DNA of 64,000 nt from Berkiella sp964496435 (GTDB taxonomy: Bacteria > Pseudomonadota > Gammaproteobacteria > Berkiellales > Berkiellaceae), in the NCBI GenBank assembly GCA_964496435.1, contig CAZBZP010000001.1:310001-374000 (forward strand), given 5' to 3'. Position numbers and translations under genes: made by a program. This document shows positions 18,636 to 26,951 of the stretch, piece after piece. The notes beneath the pieces were generated by a model that searched no databases, was not told the DNA's origin, and saw only the letters and a program-made list of their open reading frames with translations. Numbering within the stretch: position 1 is the stretch's first letter; each line of letters opens with the position of its first letter.

Positions 18636-19106
18636 TTATTTGCCGTTGGCTATTTTAATGTCAGGTACTGATTTAGCTTTTTCGATATCTTCATAATTAA
18701 ATGAAAACAATTGAGCATCTACTTCTACTTGTATGCCCTGCTCGTTGCACTCACGCAAAATTCCTTTAAAATTTTGCCTATTTTCCATTGGAAAGCTGGT
18801 TCTGACAAAAACCGTATTTCCCAATTGCTGCTTAAAATGCGCGGGCGTAAACAAAGGTCTTTCTAATCCAGGGGAAGAAACCTCCAAGGTATAGTGACCT
18901 TTAATGGGCTCTTCTACATCCATCACAACACTGATTTGACGACTTAATTGCGCAATCTCATCAATGTTGATGCCACCTTGTTTATCGATAAAGATACGTA
19001 CAATCGTATGTTTACCGCCACCTACACATTCTACACCGACCAATTCAAAGGGCGTGTCTTTTAAAATTGGGCCAATAATGCCCTGCCATTTATCTTGTCG
19101 GCGCAT
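18636..19106 (-). CDS. rimP: Ribosome maturation factor RimP
   Basis: RimP assists 30S assembly. Seen here are FELVGVECVGGGKHTIVRIF, DVEEPIKGHYTLEVSSPGLERPL and the C-terminal Sm-like domain, giving 156 residues, the usual length. The ATG at 19106 is chosen: the longer frame needs a TTG at 19124 directly abutting the T-tract of an intrinsic terminator, with no ribosome binding site. It is the first protein gene after tRNA-fMet, as in the metY-nusA-infB operon of E. coli. Confidence 0.93.
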   Translation of the reverse strand: MRRQDKWQGIIGPILKDTPFELVGVECVGGGKHTIVRIFIDKQGGINIDEIAQLSRQISVVMDVEEPIKGHYTLEVSSPGLERPLFTPAHFKQQLGNTVFVRTSFPMENRQNFKGILRECNEQGIQVEVDAQLFSFNYEDIEKAKSVPDIKIANGK

Positions 19107-19126
19107 CACATTTTCCGTTAACAAAC

Positions 19127-19149
19127 AAAAAAGTGGGCATTGCCCACTT
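19127..19149 (-). terminator. Intrinsic terminator just upstream of rimP
   Basis: A perfect 8-bp stem AAGTGGGC/GCCCACTT with a 3-nt loop is followed on the minus strand by a T-run. It lies between tRNA-fMet and rimP, so part of the transcription starting at the tRNA should stop here. Readthrough would set the level of rimP-nusA-infB, and because NusA modulates such terminators, feedback control is plausible. Confidence 0.8.
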
Positions 19150-19212
19150 CCTTCTTAAAAATCTGCTTGCCTCGCCTAAGCACTAGCACCAGCGGGCCGC
19201 CGTCTTTCAAAG

Positions 19213-19236
19213 CAAAAAAAACCCCTAACGGGGCCT
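19213..19236 (-). terminator. Intrinsic terminator behind tRNA-fMet
   Basis: On the minus strand a GC-rich stem (CCCC/GGGG with loop GTTA, extendable by flanking bases) is followed by eight T residues. It starts 17 bases after the tRNA 3' end and is the first of two terminators in the tRNA-fMet to rimP gap. Confidence 0.8.
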
Positions 19237-19252
19237 TTGAACTTCAAACGGC

Positions 19253-19329
<77 letters not shown>

Positions 19330-19366
19330 ATAAGTCGAAACATGATATGCGAATAAGGCTAGATAA

Positions 19367-19390
19367 GCAAGTAAAAAGCGGTTTTCTTGC
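19367..19390 (-). terminator. Weak stem-loop downstream of nuoN
   Basis: GCAAG-t-AAAA pairs with TTTTCTTGC around an AGCG-containing loop, about 60 bases after the nuoN stop on the minus strand and before tRNA-fMet. No T-tract follows, so it may be a 3'-end stabilising hairpin of the nuo mRNA rather than a true terminator. Confidence 0.35.
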
Positions 19391-19452
19391 TGTAACAATT
19401 TGATTTAAATTGAAAAGTGCCCAGCAAGCAACAATTAATTAAACCGCCTAAA

Positions 19453-20889
19453 TTATAATATGCTTGATAAAACCTGTTGGCAAATGACGAACAAGGGCGC
19501 AGGAATAATACCTAACCCTAAAATTGCCAAACCATTCACAGCCAAGGCGACGCGCATATCAACACTGCCTTTTACAGGATAAGTTACTTCAGGCGCATCG
19601 AAGTACATAGTACGAACGATTTTGAGGTAATAGTAAGCACCAATCACAGAGAAAAACATCACAAAGGCAGCTAACCAAGTATACCCCGTGTCCACGAGCG
19701 CACTTAAAACAACAAACTTTGCATAGAAACCGATAGTTGGAGGAACACCGGTTAAGGAAAAGGCGACTAATAACATGATGAAAGCTAAAAAGGGACTGCG
19801 TTGAGCCAAACCTTTCAAGTCACTCAATTTATCGCTTTCATAATCTTGATGGCTTAAATAGAGGATCACACCAAAACCACATGCTGCTACCAAGGCATAA
19901 GCGACAATGTAATACATCGCTGCGCCATAACCGATTTGGGGTGCAACCAGTAATGCTAAAAACACAAAGCCGACATGCGCAATCGTTGAATAAGCGAGCA
20001 GACGCTTGATATTGGTTTGTACGATGGCGGCAATATTACCAAGTGCTATCGAAATAACCGCAATAACTATAAAGAATTGGCTCCACTGCCAAGCCAAGGA
20101 AGGCAATGTGTCGTGTAGTAAACGATAAGCCATCCCAAAGGCAGCTACTTTAGGCGCAGTACCAATCAAAAGCGTAACACTGGTTGGTGCACCTTGGTAA
20201 ATATCGGGTACCCACATATGAAAAGGCACCGCACCTAATTTAAAGGCAAGTCCAGCGATAATAAAGACCAAGGCTGCTAATGCAACTTGTGCATTAGGTG
20301 CACTTGCTGTCTGAATGCTCGTTGCCACTTCACTTAACATGATGCTGCCGGTGATGCCATATAAAAGGGAAATACCATACAACATCAGCCCTGAAGCCAA
20401 GGCGCCCATCACAAAATATTTGATCCCAGCCTCAACGGCATTGTAAGCATCTCTTTGTAGCGCAACCAAAGCATATAAAGGTAAGGTTAAAAGCTCTAAA
20501 CCAAGATAAATCATCAACAAACTTTTTGCTGATACTAAGAACATCATGCCCAAGGTTGAAAATAAGGCCAAGGCATGAAATTCACCAAAGGCCATTTTTC
20601 GATGCTTAACATAGGAACGTGAATAAAGTAGAACAAAAAACATCAATATTAAGATAAATAGTTTGATCACTTGCGAAAAGCTATCAGCAACAAACTGATC
20701 AGAAAATGCTGTTAATTGTGTTCCGTGGGGAAAAGTCACACAGCAGAATGCGGTCGCAATAAGTGATACTTGGCTGAACAAATATGTGATAATCCGGGTT
20801 CTGTCGCTTACATATAAATCGACAACCAAGCACAAGCATGCCATCGAAGCTAATACGATTTCAGGCATTACAACTAATAAATCTTTCAT
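19453..20889 (-). CDS. nuoN: NADH-quinone oxidoreductase subunit N
   Basis: NuoN is one of the three antiporter-like proton-pumping membrane subunits of complex I. The 478-residue protein is almost entirely transmembrane helices (about 14) and carries the antiporter core motif with GIKYFVMGALASGLMLYG and AFKLGAVPFHMWVPDIYQGA, including the helix-breaking Pro and the channel Lys. It is the last gene of the nuo operon, 65 bases after nuoM, a gap that contains a palindromic repeat. Confidence 0.97.
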   Translation of the reverse strand: MKDLLVVMPEIVLASMACLCLVVDLYVSDRTRIITYLFSQVSLIATAFCCVTFPHGTQLTAFSDQFVADSFSQVIKLFILILMFFVLLYSRSYVKHRKMAFGEFHALALFSTLGMMFLVSAKSLLMIYLGLELLTLPLYALVALQRDAYNAVEAGIKYFVMGALASGLMLYGISLLYGITGSIMLSEVATSIQTASAPNAQVALAALVFIIAGLAFKLGAVPFHMWVPDIYQGAPTSVTLLIGTAPKVAAFGMAYRLLHDTLPSLAWQWSQFFIVIAVISIALGNIAAIVQTNIKRLLAYSTIAHVGFVFLALLVAPQIGYGAAMYYIVAYALVAACGFGVILYLSHQDYESDKLSDLKGLAQRSPFLAFIMLLVAFSLTGVPPTIGFYAKFVVLSALVDTGYTWLAAFVMFFSVIGAYYYLKIVRTMYFDAPEVTYPVKGSVDMRVALAVNGLAILGLGIIPAPLFVICQQVLSSIL

Positions 20890-20919
20890 TACTCTCTAAC
20901 TCCCGGTTCTCTTCTTATC

Positions 20920-20952
20920 CCCTCTCCCTTTGGGAGAGGGTTAGGGTGAGGG
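20920..20952. repeat. REP-like palindromic element between nuoM and nuoN
   Basis: A perfect 9-bp stem CCCTCTCCC/GGGAGAGGG (loop TTT) is followed by TTAGGGTGAGGG, which itself can pair with CCCTCTCCC-type sequence. Elements with this CCCTCTCCC / GGGTGAGGG composition are scattered in intergenic spaces of many proteobacteria. Inside an operon it can pause transcription or protect upstream mRNA. It is the only sizeable gap within the nuo cluster. Confidence 0.75.
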
Positions 20953-20954
20953 TT

Positions 20955-22487
20955 CTAATATTTAGGCTTTGCAATATGCTCTAACAATCCATTGATGGAC
21001 GATTGCGCCACATCGACAATGGGTGCAGGCCATAAACCAAATAACAATACTAATAAGGCTAAAATCGTTAAAAAGGTTATTTCACGCGCATTGATATCGG
21101 TTAAGGCAGCAACATGATCATTGGCAACCTCACCAAAGACAACGCGTTTTATCATCCACAAGGTATAAGCTGCGCCCAAAATCAAGGTCATGCTCGCTAA
21201 GAAAGCAAACCAAGGGGAAGCTTGGAATGAACTTAAAATAACAAAGAATTCGCCCACAAAACCGGAGGTGCCTGGCAACCCTGCGTTGGCCAAACCAAAC
21301 AACACAAAGAAGCTTGCAAAAATAGGCATTTTGTTAGCAACGCCACCATAGGCTGAAATTTCACGTGAATGCACTCTGTCGTAAAGTACACCAACGCACA
21401 AGAACAAGGCGCCTGATATAAAGCCATGGGAAATCATTTGGACATAAGCGCCTTGCAATCCCATTGCCGCAGCATTAGGTGCATCAAAGTTAATCAATGA
21501 AAAGGCAATAAATATACCCAAGGTAACAAAGCCCATATGCGCAACGGAAGAATAAGCGATGAGCTTCTTCATATCCTTTTGCACTATGGCTATCAAGCCA
21601 ATATACACAACCGCAACCAATGACGCGCCTATAATAATGAGCTGCCATTCACGACTAGCATCAGGCACGATGGGTAAAATGAAACGTAAGAAACCATAAG
21701 CACCCATTTTTAATAAGATTGCCGCCAAAACGACAGAACCGCCAGTAGGTGCTTCCACATGCGCATCAGGTAACCAGGTATGCACCGGCACCATGGGCAC
21801 CTTCACAGCAAAGGCTAACAAGAAGGCGACTAAAATCCATTTTTGTGCCGTTAAGGAAAGCGGCAATTGATGGAATTCGCTAATGGAGAATGGCTGTAAA
21901 ACACCGGCCTCTTTGGCTTGTAAGTGCAAGTAGATTAGGGCAACAAGTAAAAATACCGATCCCAAGAAGGTGTAAAGAAAAAATTTGATGGTCGCATAAA
22001 CGCGATTAGGGCCGCCCCAGATCCCAATAATGAGAAACATGGGAACCAACATGGCTTCCCAAAAAATATAAAATAAAATGGCATCCATTGCTGCAAACAC
22101 ACCGCACATCAAGCCCTGCATAATCAAAAAAGCGGCCATATAATGCGCAACGCGTTGCTGAATAACCTGCCAAGCCGAAATAATCACGATGGGTGTGAAG
22201 AAACAGGTCAACACTATCAAGGGCATTGCAAAACCATCTACCCCCAAGGTGTAACGTATATGCAAAGCCTCAAACCAAGTTGTGTCTTCTACAAACTGAT
22301 ATTGTGCTGTTTGTATATCAAAATGCTGCCACAAAGGAACACATAAGGCCAAGCAGACCAAAGAGACCAGCAGTGCTATCCATCTTGCGCGCGCAGGTGT
22401 TTTATCGCCACCCAATGCAAAAATAAGGAGTGCCCCCATAATGGGTAACCAAACAAGCACACTTAATATAGGAAAAGAGAGTTGCAT
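20955..22487 (-). CDS. nuoM: NADH-quinone oxidoreductase subunit M
   Basis: NuoM is an antiporter-like proton-pumping subunit of complex I in the inner membrane. It has 510 residues and about 14 helices, with the conserved IFWEAMLVPMFLIIGIWGG (functional Glu in TM5), the AFAVKVPMVPVHTWLPDAHV segment with channel Lys, and KKLIAYSSVAHMG. The start has an AGGCGG-type ribosome binding site. It follows nuoL by 14 bases. Confidence 0.97.
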   Translation of the reverse strand: MQLSFPILSVLVWLPIMGALLIFALGGDKTPARARWIALLVSLVCLALCVPLWQHFDIQTAQYQFVEDTTWFEALHIRYTLGVDGFAMPLIVLTCFFTPIVIISAWQVIQQRVAHYMAAFLIMQGLMCGVFAAMDAILFYIFWEAMLVPMFLIIGIWGGPNRVYATIKFFLYTFLGSVFLLVALIYLHLQAKEAGVLQPFSISEFHQLPLSLTAQKWILVAFLLAFAVKVPMVPVHTWLPDAHVEAPTGGSVVLAAILLKMGAYGFLRFILPIVPDASREWQLIIIGASLVAVVYIGLIAIVQKDMKKLIAYSSVAHMGFVTLGIFIAFSLINFDAPNAAAMGLQGAYVQMISHGFISGALFLCVGVLYDRVHSREISAYGGVANKMPIFASFFVLFGLANAGLPGTSGFVGEFFVILSSFQASPWFAFLASMTLILGAAYTLWMIKRVVFGEVANDHVAALTDINAREITFLTILALLVLLFGLWPAPIVDVAQSSINGLLEHIAKPKY

Positions 22488-22501
22488 TTATAACCGCCTC
22501 T

Positions 22502-24472
22502 TTATTTCAACATCTGCCAAATCAAGAGCAGAATCAGCCCTGTGATCATAGCGAAAGCATAATGATAGACATATCCTGATTGCAGGTGACGAACAACCTT
22601 TGAAAAATAACCAACTGTCTTTGCTGAACCATTGACAAAGAACCCATCGATAATTGCTCTGTCCCCTACGCGCCAGCACAACCAACCGATGCCGCGGGTG
22701 GTAGGTGCAAGAATGACTTGGTTAAAGGCATCAAAACCATATTTGCGCACCAAAATGGCATAAAGCGGTGCAAATATTTTACGTCCCAGATGGGAAAGCG
22801 ATGGGAACTGAACATAACCCAGCCAAGCAACCACTATACCCGCTAAGGCCAACCAAAAGGGTGTTGCTGTAAAACCATGTATGGCCATGGCTGTTGCACC
22901 ATGAAATTCTTCGCCCAAGGTAGCCATGACATTGTGCTCAGGCAATACATAAATTGCTTGGCCAAAGAAATTGCTAAAGATGGGTTTTGCAAACACATAG
23001 CCAATGAAGACAGAAGGTATGGCGAGTAACACTAAAGGAAGCCACACCACCGCAGGCGATTCATGTAAATGTTCTTGGGTGTGATGATCCATTCTGGGTT
23101 TGGTGTGAAACACCAAGAAGAACATTCTAAAAGAATAAAGCGCTGTTACGAAAACACTGCCTAATACTGCCCAATAAGCAATGTTAGCACCAGGTATTTG
23201 GCTTAAATGCACCGCTTCAATAATGGTGTCTTTGGAATAAAAACCAGAGAAGAAAGGAAAACCTACCAAAGCAAGGTTACCGATTAACATGGTGATATAG
23301 GTAATGGGCATATATTTTCTAAGCCCACCCATGTGACGAATATCTTGCTCATGATGCATAGCGATGATGCAAGAACCGGCGCCTAAGAATAAAAGTGCTT
23401 TAAAGAAGGCATGGGTCATTAAATGGAAGATACCAGCAGAATAAGCTGACACGCCTAATGCTGTAACCATGTAACCTAGTTGCGATAATGTCGAGTAAGC
23501 GACCACTCGTTTGATATCGTTTTGAACAATACCAATCAAGCCCATGAAAAAGCAGGTGGCGCAACCTATCATCATGACAAAACTTAAAGCCGTTTCAGAG
23601 TGTTCAAAAATGGGGGACATTCTTGCCACCATAAAGACACCCGCGGTAACCATGGTTGCCGCATGGATAAGTGCTGAAATAGGTGTTGGGCCTTCCATGG
23701 AATCTGGTAGCCAAACATGTAATGGCATTTGGGCAGATTTACCCATAGCACCGATAAACAGTAAGATGCCAATAACAGTAAAGAGTGACCAAGGATGGCC
23801 TGCCATAATTTCTATCATGGGATTGGATTGGGCTAACACAGGTGCTTTTTGAAACACAACGGCATAGTCCAAGGAGCCAAAGGCAAAAAGCACGGCAGCA
23901 ATGCCAAGCAAAAAGCCCATATCACCCACACGGTTAACTAAGAAGGCTTTGAGGTTCGCAAATATAGCTGTATCGCGTTTAAACCAAAAGCCAATCAATA
24001 AATAGGAAACCACGCCCACAGCTTCCCAACCAAAGAACAGTTGTAAGAAATTGTTGGACATGACTAACATTAACATCGCAAAAGTGAATAAAGAGATATA
24101 GCTAAAGAATCGTTGATAACCTGGATCATCAGCCATATAGCCAATGGTATAGATATGCACCATCCAGGAAACAAAGGTAACCACACACATCATTAAAATA
24201 GTGAGGGGATCAAGCATAAAGCCGACTTGGAATTTATAAGAGGCAATTTTTGCCCACTCATAAAGACTAAAGTCTATTAATGAAGGAATAGACTCATCCC
24301 AGACCATCATTTTGGCTATATGCAAAGAAACAAAAAAGCTCAGTGCCACACACAAGATGGTGATGGAATGCGCCCCTTTTCTGCCAATGACTTTGCCAAG
24401 CAAACCCGCGCTGAGCGCCGCAAATAAGGGTGCCAGAACAACGATTAAACACTCAAGAGAGACATTGTGCAC
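22502..24472 (-). CDS. nuoL: NADH-quinone oxidoreductase subunit L
   Basis: NuoL is the distal proton-pumping subunit of complex I, with the long lateral helix that ties NuoL, M and N together. It has 656 residues. FFGWEAVGVVSYLLIGFW, GKSAQMPLHVWLPDSMEGPT, ALIHAATMVTAGVFM and KRVVAYSTLSQLGYM are family hallmarks. The start is GTG 24472, with AAGGGG 6 nt upstream; the nearby ATG is out of frame. It lies 3 bases after nuoK. Confidence 0.96.
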   Translation of the reverse strand: MHNVSLECLIVVLAPLFAALSAGLLGKVIGRKGAHSITILCVALSFFVSLHIAKMMVWDESIPSLIDFSLYEWAKIASYKFQVGFMLDPLTILMMCVVTFVSWMVHIYTIGYMADDPGYQRFFSYISLFTFAMLMLVMSNNFLQLFFGWEAVGVVSYLLIGFWFKRDTAIFANLKAFLVNRVGDMGFLLGIAAVLFAFGSLDYAVVFQKAPVLAQSNPMIEIMAGHPWSLFTVIGILLFIGAMGKSAQMPLHVWLPDSMEGPTPISALIHAATMVTAGVFMVARMSPIFEHSETALSFVMMIGCATCFFMGLIGIVQNDIKRVVAYSTLSQLGYMVTALGVSAYSAGIFHLMTHAFFKALLFLGAGSCIIAMHHEQDIRHMGGLRKYMPITYITMLIGNLALVGFPFFSGFYSKDTIIEAVHLSQIPGANIAYWAVLGSVFVTALYSFRMFFLVFHTKPRMDHHTQEHLHESPAVVWLPLVLLAIPSVFIGYVFAKPIFSNFFGQAIYVLPEHNVMATLGEEFHGATAMAIHGFTATPFWLALAGIVVAWLGYVQFPSLSHLGRKIFAPLYAILVRKYGFDAFNQVILAPTTRGIGWLCWRVGDRAIIDGFFVNGSAKTVGYFSKVVRHLQSGYVYHYAFAMITGLILLLIWQMLK

Positions 24473-24475
24473 AGA

Positions 24476-24781
24476 TTACCCCTTCAATGAGTCCAGTTCT
24501 TCAACATTAATAGTGCGACGGTTTCTAAAGACAGCAACTAAAATGGCAAGGCCAATCGCTGCTTCTGCTGCCGCTACCGTGAGAATAAAAAATACAAAGA
24601 CTTCGCCCACTTGGTTTTGTAAGAAATGTGAGAAAGCCACAAAATTGGTATTTACAGCTAATAAGATAAGCTCAATACACATTAAAAGAACGATGACGTT
24701 TTTACGATTGATATAAAGGCCTGCAACGCCAATGCCGAACAAGATAGCCGCAACACATAAGATTTCGTATAAACCTATCAT
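24476..24781 (-). CDS. nuoK: NADH-quinone oxidoreductase subunit K
   Basis: NuoK is a small three-helix membrane subunit of complex I. The 101-residue protein has the two conserved membrane Glu residues in MCIELILLAVN and AAAEAAIGLAI, and begins with a start typical of the family. Its ATG overlaps the nuoJ stop as ATGA. Confidence 0.97.
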   Translation of the reverse strand: MIGLYEILCVAAILFGIGVAGLYINRKNVIVLLMCIELILLAVNTNFVAFSHFLQNQVGEVFVFFILTVAAAEAAIGLAILVAVFRNRRTINVEELDSLKG

Positions 24782-25407
24782 GGTTGGCCTCCTTCGGTGC
24801 TGTTGTTTTCCGTGCTGGGAGCCATTTTAACGATTCTTAATCTATCGGCTTTACGCACTTGAATTTGCTGCCCTGGTTTTTGTGTCTTGGTTTCTCTTGG
24901 CCCACGAAATGCTATGCCTATCGCCGCAACCATGGCCACCAACAAGATGAAGCCTGCCACCTCAAAAGGTAAAAGGAAATCACTATAAAGTAGCTGGGCT
25001 AAAACTTTCACATGACTATAATCACTGGGCAGGGCTTGTGGCGCTGCAATTTCTTCTAAACCAAAGTGCTGTTTATTCACAGACATGATTAAAAGCGCAA
25101 TGGTCGTGCTTGCCGCAATAACGCCAATAGGCCAATGCTTAACAAAGGATTCTTTTATTTGAGGTGCTTCCATATCCAACATCATGACAACGAATAAGAA
25201 AAGCACCATCACGGCACCTACATACACAAGCACCAAGACGATGGCCAAAAATTCTGATTCCATCACCATCCAAACGCCAGCCATGCAGAAAAAAGTAAAT
25301 ACTAAGTATAAAACTGATCTGACCGCGTTTTTGGACAAGATCATCATTAAACTGCTCAATATAGCCATGAATGAAAAGCTATAGAATACAAGCTGTTGGA
25401 ATGTCAT
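24778..25407 (-). CDS. nuoJ: NADH-quinone oxidoreductase subunit J
   Basis: NuoJ is a five-helix membrane subunit of complex I whose TM3 undergoes a pi-bulge transition during coupling. The 209-residue protein has AIVLVLVYVGAVMVLFLFVVM (cited here without its first residue's neighbours), the conserved YVGAVMVLF element. Its soluble, charged C-terminal tail of about 45 residues is a little longer than in E. coli. It overlaps nuoK by 4 bases. Confidence 0.96.
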   Translation of the reverse strand: MTFQQLVFYSFSFMAILSSLMMILSKNAVRSVLYLVFTFFCMAGVWMVMESEFLAIVLVLVYVGAVMVLFLFVVMMLDMEAPQIKESFVKHWPIGVIAASTTIALLIMSVNKQHFGLEEIAAPQALPSDYSHVKVLAQLLYSDFLLPFEVAGFILLVAMVAAIGIAFRGPRETKTQKPGQQIQVRKADRLRIVKMAPSTENNSTEGGQP

Positions 25408-25416
25408 CCTTACCCT

Positions 25417-25911
25417 CTACCGATATGGTGCATCAGTGGTACGGCATGCTGCAATTTGTGCCTCATACTTATCACCGATAGCCAATAATTTTTGTTTATC
25501 TAAAATATTTTCGCCACGTTCCAAAAAGGCATAATGCGCCAAGTCGGTTTCGACAATGGAGTCAACGGGACATGATTCTTCACAAAAACCACAAAAGATA
25601 CATTTGAAGAGATCAATTTCGTAACGGGTTGTTCTACGTGAGCCATCTTCCCTTTCAGTGGAATCGATGGTGATTGCAAGTGCAGGACAAACCGCTTCGC
25701 ATAGCTTACAGGCAATACATCTTTCTTCCCCATTAGGGTAACGTCTCAATGCATGGATCCCGCGAAAACGCACTGAACGTGGTGTTTCTTCTTCGGGATA
25801 TTGCACGGTAACTTTGCGCGCAAATAAATGACGGCCCGTGAGTTTTAATCCAATGATCAATTCCCACAAGCTGAAGCTTTTAATGTAATGACTAATCTTT
25901 TTTAGTGCCAT
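25417..25911 (-). CDS. nuoI: NADH-quinone oxidoreductase subunit I
   Basis: NuoI carries clusters N6a and N6b, which pass electrons toward NuoB. Two 4Fe-4S ferredoxin motifs are complete: CIACKLCEAVCP and CIFCGFCEESCP. The start ATG 25911 (MALKKISHYIKSF) has GAGAG upstream and lies 11 bases after nuoH. The upstream in-frame extension to 25935 would overlap nuoH and lacks a better site. The length is 164 residues, as usual. Confidence 0.95.
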   Translation of the reverse strand: MALKKISHYIKSFSLWELIIGLKLTGRHLFARKVTVQYPEEETPRSVRFRGIHALRRYPNGEERCIACKLCEAVCPALAITIDSTEREDGSRRTTRYEIDLFKCIFCGFCEESCPVDSIVETDLAHYAFLERGENILDKQKLLAIGDKYEAQIAACRTTDAPYR

Positions 25912-25922
25912 AACTCTCTTCT

Positions 25923-26951
25923 CTATGCAAACCAAGGCCCTAAATGCGTTTTAATTGCTATCGTTTCTACTACAATCCACACAAAGGTGACGGGAATAAA
26001 AATTTTCCATCCCAAACGCATGATTTGATCATAACGATAACGAGGGAAAGTAGCGCGAAACCAAAGATAAAGTAGCAAAAAGAAAGAAACTTTAAGGCCA
26101 AGCCACATGATACCGGGGACCCAATTGAGTTTATCTTGAATAAAGGCAATCCCTTCAAAAGGAGATAGCCAGCCACCCATGAACATCAGCGCGCAAAGCG
26201 TGGATAATAAAATCATGTTGGCATATTCAGCTAAGAAGAAGATGGCAAAGGTCATACCTGCATATTCAACATGGAAGCCGGCCACAATTTCTGATTCACC
26301 TTCTGCAACGTCAAAAGGTGCACGATTGGTTTCAGCAACAGCAGACACCCAATAAACAACAAATAAGGGTAAGAGAGGTAACCAATACCAATGTAGAAAA
26401 CCACCCTTTTGCGCATGCACGATATCCGTTAAGTTCATGCTGCCAGCAGCCATTAAAACGCCTACCAGCGCAAAGCCCATCGCGATTTCATAAGAAACAA
26501 CTTGAGCAGCAGAACGCAAAGCACCCAAAAATGCATATTTAGAATTAGAGGCCCATCCAGCGATAATAACGCCATACACCCCTAAGGAGGTCATCGCTAA
26601 TAGAAATAACAAACCCGCATTGATGTTTGCTAATGCCCAACCATCAGCAAATGGAATCACCGACCAAGCAACGATGGAAGGCGCAAAAGCCAAAATGGGG
26701 GCAACAACAAATAAAAATTTATTGGATTTAGCAGGTAGCACCACTTCTTTAAAAAGAAGCTTGAAAACATCCGCAAAGGGTTGGAATAAACCAAAAGGAC
26801 CAACACGATTGGGCCCAATACGAACCTGCATATAGCCAATGACTTTACGTTCAGCAAAGGTTAAATAGGCAACTGCTAATATCAACGGCAAAAGTATAAT
26901 TAAGCCTTTGATAACATTAATAACTAAAGTTGTTAGCCATTCCATTATCAC
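25923..26951 (-). CDS. nuoH: NADH-quinone oxidoreductase subunit H
   Basis: NuoH is the eight-helix membrane subunit that forms most of the quinone tunnel and links the redox and pumping arms. The 342-residue protein has AERKVIGYMQVRIGPNRVGP, PFADVFKLLFKE, and AETNRAPFDVAEGESEIVAG with the acidic quinone-gate loop. The GTG start at 26951 overlaps the nuoG stop as GTGA, with GAGGA upstream; an ATG at 26945 is the alternative. Confidence 0.95.
   Translation of the reverse strand: MIMEWLTTLVINVIKGLIILLPLILAVAYLTFAERKVIGYMQVRIGPNRVGPFGLFQPFADVFKLLFKEVVLPAKSNKFLFVVAPILAFAPSIVAWSVIPFADGWALANINAGLLFLLAMTSLGVYGVIIAGWASNSKYAFLGALRSAAQVVSYEIAMGFALVGVLMAAGSMNLTDIVHAQKGGFLHWYWLPLLPLFVVYWVSAVAETNRAPFDVAEGESEIVAGFHVEYAGMTFAIFFLAEYANMILLSTLCALMFMGGWLSPFEGIAFIQDKLNWVPGIMWLGLKVSFFLLLYLWFRATFPRYRYDQIMRLGWKIFIPVTFVWIVVETIAIKTHLGPWFA

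Noticed and set aside
19107..19124. TTG start for RimP at 19124
   Set aside because: It lies directly against the T-tract of an intrinsic terminator and has no ribosome binding site; ATG 19106 gives the normal length.
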